Part shown: in pieces, positions 58,036 through 64,000 of the stretch | How the letters are laid out: each line of letters starts with the position of its first letter | Position numbering within the stretch: the first letter of the stretch is position 1 | Assembly: GCA_037355855.1 (NCBI GenBank) | Contig: CM074760.1 | Span: 7,308,501-7,372,500 of the forward strand | Source: Pseudo-nitzschia pungens | Lineage: Eukaryota; Bacillariophyta; Bacillariophyceae; Bacillariales; Bacillariaceae | Direction of reading: 5' to 3' | Length of the DNA stretch: 64,000 nt | Program-made: the position numbers and the translations under genes | Notes under the pieces: generated by a model | Told to the model about the DNA's origin: nothing | The model's database searches: none | What the model saw: only the letters and a program-made list of their open reading frames with translations

Positions 58036-60731
58036 ATGGATGCCAATCTGGAACGAATCCGCGCCAAGCTGGGCCGGAGGGAATCCCTGTCGGGGAGCGA
58101 TCTGCGGTCCCTGGATCCCCTCCACGAACCACCAACGTGCAGCGCCGGCGATCGTTCTCGCGAATCATCATCATCCGGATCTCGGTTTCTCTTGGACTAT
58201 CTGGATCGTTCGCTCCTCGATGGACGGGAGGGAAGCGAGGCATTGCGGGGAAATGGTCCCCGGCTGGTCCGCTACGTTGGTGAGTGGCTTCTGGTTTGCC
58301 GGTGCTATACGTTACCCGACGATCTGCAGCTACAGAGCAACAGATCAAACATGGCGCAACGCAATGCTCGAGACATTTCTGTCGGTGCAAAGTATCGCTG
58401 CCTGCCTTGCCTGCCTGCAGGCCGTTTCTTGGATTGGATTTCCCTTGGTGTTCTCACTCATCCTCTTTCTCGTGCTATCGTGCATTACCATGTCCACTCT
58501 TCGCCGACGACGCGTCGATCTGGTTTTTCCCGATTGCGTCTGTTGCACCACATCTAGGCATGGTTCAGGACATGCTCGATCCCGAGTACTACGAGGCCTG
58601 CGACAGCCAGGGAAGGTCGGCGCATTTTGGGGACTTTTACGAAATGGGCCACGGCAACGACACCTGTGGCGACGAGGAGGACCCGGCGTGGAGCAGCGGG
58701 TTCCATTCCGGCGGCGGATCGCTGGCCGAACGGATTCCCCTGGTAGTGGTCCCGATTCCGTTTGCCTCGGAGTGGTTGCGTCTGGGAGTGATTGGAGAGC
58801 AGAAGTGCGGAGATGACCACCAAATGCAAATGCAAATGCCTCGTGGAGGGACACCCACGGTAGTGTCACCGATGCCATCCCATCGGGGCGATCGGAAGCG
58901 AGACCGCGCCGAGGACCACGATCGCTGCGAAACGAGCACTCCTGCGGATGGCTCGCGATCGAGGCCGGCCGATGCGCGGGCCAAACGGGAGCAAGAACTC
59001 CGAACCGCATCATCGACATCGAGTGCTTCACCGAATCGCGGCGCATCCGAATCGACCACGGACTGGTGGCCGGTGGGGACGTGCGGAACGACCGAGGATC
59101 AGTGCCCGGTCCTGGCCAAGATTTGCTACGATCAACTGGAGAGGGCTCGACCCAACCGCAGCTACAGCGTAGCGACCGCCACCGAGGAAGATGCTGCGAC
59201 AAGCCGGGAGCAGCAACAGCAACAGCGGCATCGGCACCGCCCGCTCATGCTAAACGACGTGGTCTCGATGGTGGGAGTGCTGTCGATCCACCCGTTCGAC
59301 GCAGATTTTTCGGGACAGAAGCACCCCGACAACGAGTTTGACTGGGACGATTTTGCCCACGCTTCCACCCCGGTTCCTCCCCCGAGTCGCCTTCCCCGCC
59401 TCCACGTCCTGAGTTATCGCCGTCTGGAATTGGACGACCTCGCGCGAACCGCCATCCGGCGGTTCAAACCCAATCGCGGTTTCGTCCGCGGCACCGTCAC
59501 CGGCGATCTGCGCGGGGAAGGCGATGTCGAAATGCGTCCGGACGGAGACAACAATAACGACAACGACAGCGATGACGACAGCGATAGCGACGAGGACAGC
59601 GAAGTGGAATGGTCCGGATTTCCCGTAGAAGAGCCGTTGTCATCCTCGTCGTCGTCGTCGTCGATGATGATTCCTCCGGCGCTAGTCTCTCTGCTGCAGG
59701 ACGGACCCTGGAAATCGCCTGCTTCGGAACCGTCTTGGATCCGGGCCCTGTGGATGTGCCTCCTGTCCGGGGCCGATCGCAAACGGCCCGACCCCGAGGA
59801 AGGCCTCGCACCGGAAATCATTCGGGCGGGACCCTCCGATCGGGCCCTGGGATGCGTGTCCCTGCGATTGGCAACACCGGACGGGGCCGGCGCCAAGGCC
59901 CTGTACGAAAAGCTGACCGAAACGATTCTGCCGGAGCTGTGCCCCGTCGTAGCGGCGGTGGACCTCGGCGACTGGAAGACGACACGGGGGCCGAATCCCG
60001 CTTCCTTTTTTCCCCGCAAGGACGAAACCGGTCGCTTGAATCCGTGTCCGCTGCAGCTGCCCAAGGGATCGGTCGTGGTGATCCATTGTCCACCGTCGTG
60101 CGCTCCTCGAAACAACGACGAACACCGGCGCGGAGTTTGCAAAGACGGGGCGAGAACGAATGTCGAGGAAGGAACCATTCTTGCCGGCGTTAACGAACTC
60201 GTGCAACACCACAGGATCCCCTATCGATTCGAGGGAGGCGTGAGGATTCCGTTCGATGCCGATTACCGCATCGTCCTTGTGACGACTCAGACACAGGAAT
60301 TCCCCTGCACCCTTTCGGCAGTCGCGGGAGGCGGATCCTCGGCGATGATGACCGACGACCCCTCGCCGCCACCACCACCGGTTCCAGGGACGCTATCAAC
60401 GACAACGACGACGACGACGACGACGCCGGCGGAATTGCGGGAGCTCTTGATCAACGGGCGCTCCACAATTGGCAACCATGTGCAATTCTCGCCGGCTCTG
60501 TTGGAACAGGCACAGAAGGATTTCTTGGAGAGACGACGGCGATGCCACGAGTCGTCGTCGGCATCGTCGGCGCTCCCGGGAGAAGATGATTTCCACAGAT
60601 GGTTGACGCTGACGAAGCTCGAGACAAGACACCGAACATCCCGTGGTACCAATACGACAGGCAGGGAGCCGTCGGTAAAAGACTGGGAAGCGGCGCTCAA
60701 ACTCGACGACGAGATCCGGAACATGGTCTGA
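58036..60731 (+). CDS. MCMBP: Mini-chromosome maintenance complex-binding protein
   Basis: Exon 1 is 58036-58279 and exon 2 is 58558-60731, with a 278-bp intron (donor GTGAGT, acceptor TCTAG) that rejoins RLVRYVGMVQDMLDPEYYE; 805 residues. This motif and the following GRSAHFGDFYE are hallmarks of MCMBP/ETG1. Further family segments are LAERIPLVVVPIP, CPVLAKICYDQLE, LNDVVSMVGVLSIHPF, PPPSRLPRLHVLSYRRLE and the C-terminal AAA-like remnant region with GCVSLRLATPDGAGAKALYEKL and FEGGVRIPFDADYRIVLVTT. Large Asp/Asn/Ser and Gln/His runs make it longer than the human protein (642). MCMBP binds MCM2-7 and is involved in MCM assembly, unloading and sister cohesion. GC-rich. It is convergent with the SDR gene 183 bp away. 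Confidence 0.93.
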
Positions 60732-60914
60732 TACTACTCCTGAAAACATGGCTGGGTTGGCGGGGATCGAATTACGACTAAGGACTAAAACAACTGTAAA
60801 AATTATTTAACACCCTGGAAATGTCTTATTCTCTAGTAGAGTTATTGGTGCGGTGAACATATGAATCTTTCAAAAGAAAAAGTGGGATTCCGCAGCTCAC
60901 GTACCCACAGTTAT

Positions 60915-61952
60915 TTACCACGGAATTTGACAAGCCTTGTAATCCACAAACCGAAAGCCGGTAGAAGCATCCGTAGCTTCGACAGCCTTCAACATTCCGG
61001 AAACGCTTTCGTCGGTATCGATCAGACCATTGCCGTTGGTCATGTCGGTTCGAACCCACCCGGGGTGCAGCAACACAACCCGTGCCTCATCGGCGAGATC
61101 GACCGACAAGCTCTTGGCCACTTGATTCAGAGCAGACTTGGACGAGCGGTATGCATAGGCTCCGCCGCTTCCATTGTCGTCCACGCTTCCGACCTTGCTG
61201 CTGACAAATGCAAGGACGGGGTACAAGCTTTCCGAACGCTTTCCCAACAGGGGAACGAACGATTGAGCGATCAAGAGAGGTGCAATCGTGTTCACTTCAA
61301 AGGTCTTCATCATGACCTCCTTTGTGACTTTCGGTGTCGCGGCACGGTTCGCTCGAGCTGTTCCATCGAACGAGGCTCCCGACAAGTAAATACCTGCGTT
61401 GTGGATGATGTGCGTTATTGGCTGAATGTTCTCGTTCCCCTTCAAGTCCTTGGCGGCTTGGATTATGCTGTCTTCGTCTTCGAGATCCATCTCGATTGTG
61501 TGAAGCTTGACCTCGCTGCTCTTGAGATCGGCTAGAGATTCTGGCACATCCTTTGATCTGTGTGTTGCGATAACGGTAGCGCCCTTGCTCAAACATTGCT
61601 TTACGAATTCAACGCCGATTCCCCGGCTCGAACCAACCACGAGGACCGTGCATGATTCGTCGATCGGATTCAGAGGGTTTTGCTCTTCCACGGGAGATTC
61701 ACCCGGAGGCACCGATACAGCTTTCGGCAAGCCAACATCGGCAACAGCCGATAGTTTTGTCATGGAGTATTGACGAGGCGCGATGCCGGACGCAGTTGCT
61801 AGGAAGGTTGGGTCGAGAGGACGAGAGAAAGAAGATGCACCAGCAAATGCGTTCGAAGACGACGGGCAGAATAAAAGTGCTCCTGCTCCTGCGACTTCGA
61901 CAATCCTACGGAACTTGAACGAAGCGAAAGACTTCCCGCCGATTGATTTCAT
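60915..61952 (-). CDS. Short-chain dehydrogenase/reductase, plastid-targeted
   Basis: Single exon, 345 residues from the ATG at 61952. A hydrophobic segment ending SSSNAFAGAS (about residues 20-40) gives a signal peptide plus Phe-containing plastid cleavage motif, followed by a transit region. The SDR domain begins near residue 98: TVLVVGSSRGIGVEF (cofactor loop), DLEDEDSI, IIHNAGIYLSG (NAG motif), VNTIAPLLIAQ, LAFVSSKVGSV, and the catalytic Tyr and Lys in AYAYRSSKSALNQ. HPGWVRTDM follows, and the C-terminus is GFRFVDYKACQIPW. This is the classical SDR pattern, close to the CsgA/C-factor-like subgroup. NADPH preference is suggested by the SSRG loop and by THRSK after the second strand. The substrate cannot be predicted. 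Confidence 0.9.
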   Translation of the reverse strand: MKSIGGKSFASFKFRRIVEVAGAGALLFCPSSSNAFAGASSFSRPLDPTFLATASGIAPRQYSMTKLSAVADVGLPKAVSVPPGESPVEEQNPLNPIDESCTVLVVGSSRGIGVEFVKQCLSKGATVIATHRSKDVPESLADLKSSEVKLHTIEMDLEDEDSIIQAAKDLKGNENIQPITHIIHNAGIYLSGASFDGTARANRAATPKVTKEVMMKTFEVNTIAPLLIAQSFVPLLGKRSESLYPVLAFVSSKVGSVDDNGSGGAYAYRSSKSALNQVAKSLSVDLADEARVVLLHPGWVRTDMTNGNGLIDTDESVSGMLKAVEATDASTGFRFVDYKACQIPW

Positions 61953-62915
61953 TCTTCGAGCTTGGTAGAACGTTTACAATTCCTGGATCGATAGGTATTA
62001 TGCAACCGTGGCCAACAAACAGAAATACAATACGATCATTGCTTGTTTCTTGTCGTTCCTAGTGCTTCAGTACGGGTAGGTAGCAGCTTATGACGTATTA
62101 CTACACTACATACCAGTATGACGGTAGGTATGATCTCACGTCTCCCAACCACTTGGAAGGCCAACTAATTCAAAACTGACTAACATTTTCTCGGCAAGAA
62201 GACGAGGTCAGTGGAAGAAATCACAATCGTGACTGAATATTCCTGTCACGAGGAGTTCATTCTAAATTCGAAAGGAAAGTGGCAGTTCAGAAAAAAGTTT
62301 GAGACGGATGAAGGCAAAAGCTTATCACAAGCGGTGTTGTTGACCTAATGACTTGCTGCTGCAAGGAGTTTGTACATAGTCAGTGGGGAATGCCTATGGA
62401 TGACTGATAGTCTTACACATTCATCCTCGTCTGGGTTGCAGACACGAAGAACTTATTGTTCTTTGTTTTCGAAGAAAAGAGCAAGAAATAATATAAATAT
62501 TATTATTGTTCGTCGTTTGCTTCTATGTTGTTGTGCAAGATTGTTCCTTACTTGTAGCTTGAACTGAAATTAGAACGCATAACGCTTTCTCGACTCCTAG
62601 TAGATCTAATCTGCATCCTCTACAGAATCCAATCTCAAGAATATGGAATGCCTGGTAGATATCCAATGAAGTCAACTAGGCGACTACTAGCTTTGGCATA
62701 CTGATAGGTTAAGTAGTTTTTCAGAGGAAAGCATCGCTGTGTTAGGATTGCGCTTCGTTGGCAAGTCTGAGATTAAAGATGACCACCAACTATGGAAGTT
62801 CGTTCCTTCGTTACAGGTCGAGACCATTGGAGCAATTCTACAGTGGTGGCAGAACGGAAGATAGTTTGAAAGTCATTGTTGAAAATGACTACTAAATACG
62901 GTGTGTGCGTATCGC
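61953..62915. other. Intergenic region, 1 kb, no supported gene
   Basis: This lies upstream of the SDR gene and downstream of the COG5-like gene, both minus strand. I see no coding frame, array or RNA gene that can be supported. Confidence 0.5.
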
Positions 62916-63999
62916 TTACGATCGTCGTCTCTGCATCAACTCGGGGCCGAGCGCCATCAAGATGGCAGCAATCCGAGGATCCCCTTCGATCTTGCCGCTG
63001 TTTTCCCCGAGGAATGCGGACTGCGCGCTCTCTCGCTGCTTGTAAGAATCGCAGCAAGCCATCGTGGTCATCCAATCCAGGGATTCGCCCTCGTCTATGC
63101 TGCCGTCCAATGAGACCAGAGTTCCCGCGTAATCTTCGACACTGAGGCGCTTCCAGTGATGCGGAGACGTCAGCAGATCCGGTGCGAAGGAAAACAGGTA
63201 GTGATAGACCGTTGATGGACGAATGTCACGAATCCATACTTCTCGCGAAAGAGTCTTGGCGATTGTCGCAGCGGATTTGGTTGCGTCTTCCAGACCTGTC
63301 CAAAACAGCATCTGGCGGACGGCACGGAGTTCTGCGTAGGCCTTGCCGTTGCCGATTGTGCCGAGTGTCTGCGACCCAGCCGCGCCACTCGCTCGTGTCA
63401 TGAATTGATCGATGATCAGTTCAAAGTCGGCAAGGTCTTGTGTGAGGTGCATCTTGGCATTCTCTCCCAATGGACGAATCAAAGAGGCGGTGGACACGAA
63501 TGTGTAGACAGAGAATATGGATACAGCCGATCCAACGACGAGGGAGTAAGTGGGAGGCAGCTTTTGCAGGAATGCCGTGTACAAAGTGTCGTAAAACCCG
63601 CTCAAATGCTTCTGCGAAAAGGACGAAGCACTAGCTCCATCTGCGGAATCCATGCCCATGGAGCCCATACCCCCAAATCCTTGGTTCAAATAGACAATTT
63701 CTTGGTGCATGCGTCCCATAGCTGTCGCTACACGACGATTCAAAGCTCGGCAGAGTGGATTGAGAACAAGCTTGTCGACCATGTCGTCGATTTCTTTTCG
63801 GGCAGGCAACAGGGCCTGCATGGCAATGCTCGCTGCCTCTTCGAGTTGAGACGTAACTGCCGGTCTGTAGGGCTCCAAGAAAACCTTGTCGGGTGCATTG
63901 TGCAAGCACTCCGACATGAAATACATGATCTTCGTCACCTTCATGTCGTGTGCCAGAGCTTCCGTGGGGGTCCCATCGGCGGCGAGGCAGCCATCTTCG
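62916..63999 (-). CDS. COG5: Conserved oligomeric Golgi complex subunit 5 (C-terminal part, runs off window)
   Basis: The frame is open from the stop at 62916 to the window edge, so the start lies beyond base 64000; about 360 residues are visible. The ATG at 63944 is internal, since upstream codons (TEALAHD) continue in frame. The pattern is that of a COG5 C-terminal region: DLADFELIIDQFM, AYAELRAVRQMLFWTGLED, IRDIRPSTVYHYLFSFAPDL, WKRLSVEDYAGTLVSLDGS and AAILMALGPELMQ, matching the 'LR..RPLLF ... P..vv.h.LF.RaP..L.sP' order in other COG5 proteins. COG5 belongs to lobe B of the COG tether for retrograde traffic at the Golgi. A Gly/Met loop (GFGGMGSMGMDS) is an unusual insertion. The assignment is from pattern, not alignment. 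Confidence 0.75.
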   Translation of the reverse strand, partial: EDGCLAADGTPTEALAHDMKVTKIMYFMSECLHNAPDKVFLEPYRPAVTSQLEEAASIAMQALLPARKEIDDMVDKLVLNPLCRALNRRVATAMGRMHQEIVYLNQGFGGMGSMGMDSADGASASSFSQKHLSGFYDTLYTAFLQKLPPTYSLVVGSAVSIFSVYTFVSTASLIRPLGENAKMHLTQDLADFELIIDQFMTRASGAAGSQTLGTIGNGKAYAELRAVRQMLFWTGLEDATKSAATIAKTLSREVWIRDIRPSTVYHYLFSFAPDLLTSPHHWKRLSVEDYAGTLVSLDGSIDEGESLDWMTTMACCDSYKQRESAQSAFLGENSGKIEGDPRIAAILMALGPELMQRRRS

Positions 64000-64000
64000 C

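Overview
The window is nuclear DNA from a photosynthetic eukaryote, almost certainly a diatom. Most genes carry GT-AG spliceosomal introns of about 76-390 bp. Four predicted proteins start with a signal peptide followed by an Axx-F type motif, the bipartite plastid import signal of algae with secondary plastids: the malonyl-ACP transacylase (SSAFVP), the SDR (SNAFAG), the OB/methyltransferase protein (TDAFVL) and, less clearly, a membrane protein (SAGF). There is also a very large secreted PSxxPS / Ser-Lys-Gly repeat protein of the kind diatoms carry. Genus cannot be fixed; a raphid pennate diatom is a weak guess.

Layout. 1-3.5 kb: partial LRR protein with an acidic tail (+), convergent with a histidine phosphatase joined to a GNAT-like domain (-). 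4.8-5.8 kb: possible plastid membrane protein (-). 6.7-10.5 kb: snRNP core protein SmD3 (+) and DNA polymerase delta subunit 2 (-). 11-11.5 kb: a tandem array bracketed by direct repeats. 12-14.2 kb: 5'-nucleotidase-like phosphoesterase with EF-hands (+). 14.5-20.9 kb: giant secreted repeat protein (-). 22.6-27.2 kb: plastid malonyl-CoA:ACP transacylase (-) divergent from V-ATPase subunit a (+). 28.1-38.3 kb: TOR kinase in five exons, followed on the same strand by COP9 signalosome subunit 2 (38.7-40.6 kb). 41-43.6 kb: a hypothetical gene divergent from branched-chain aminotransferase. 44.8-48.7 kb: disordered-region/MDR-reductase fusion (+) convergent with a nuclear FKBP (-). 49.6-54.7 kb: plastid OB-OB-methyltransferase (-) divergent from a TPR + DNAJC8-like protein (+). 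56.3-56.7 kb: small secreted EPSP-repeat protein (-). 58-60.7 kb: MCM-binding protein (+), convergent with a plastid SDR (60.9-62 kb, -). 62.9-64 kb: C-terminal part of COG5 (-), running off the window.

The genes are mostly unrelated housekeeping functions: growth control, replication, splicing, trafficking, fatty acid and amino acid metabolism. No operon-like logic or defence island is visible. The most distinctive content is (a) the giant repeat protein with a silaffin-like Ser-Lys-Gly tail, (b) several unusual fusions (phosphatase-GNAT, OB-OB-methyltransferase, disordered-MDR, TPR-DNAJC8), (c) a GTAAGGTTAC-like motif family confined to intergenic DNA, and (d) six frame breaks in three genes that all need the same correction, one surplus nucleotide, which most simply suggests insertion errors in the assembly.
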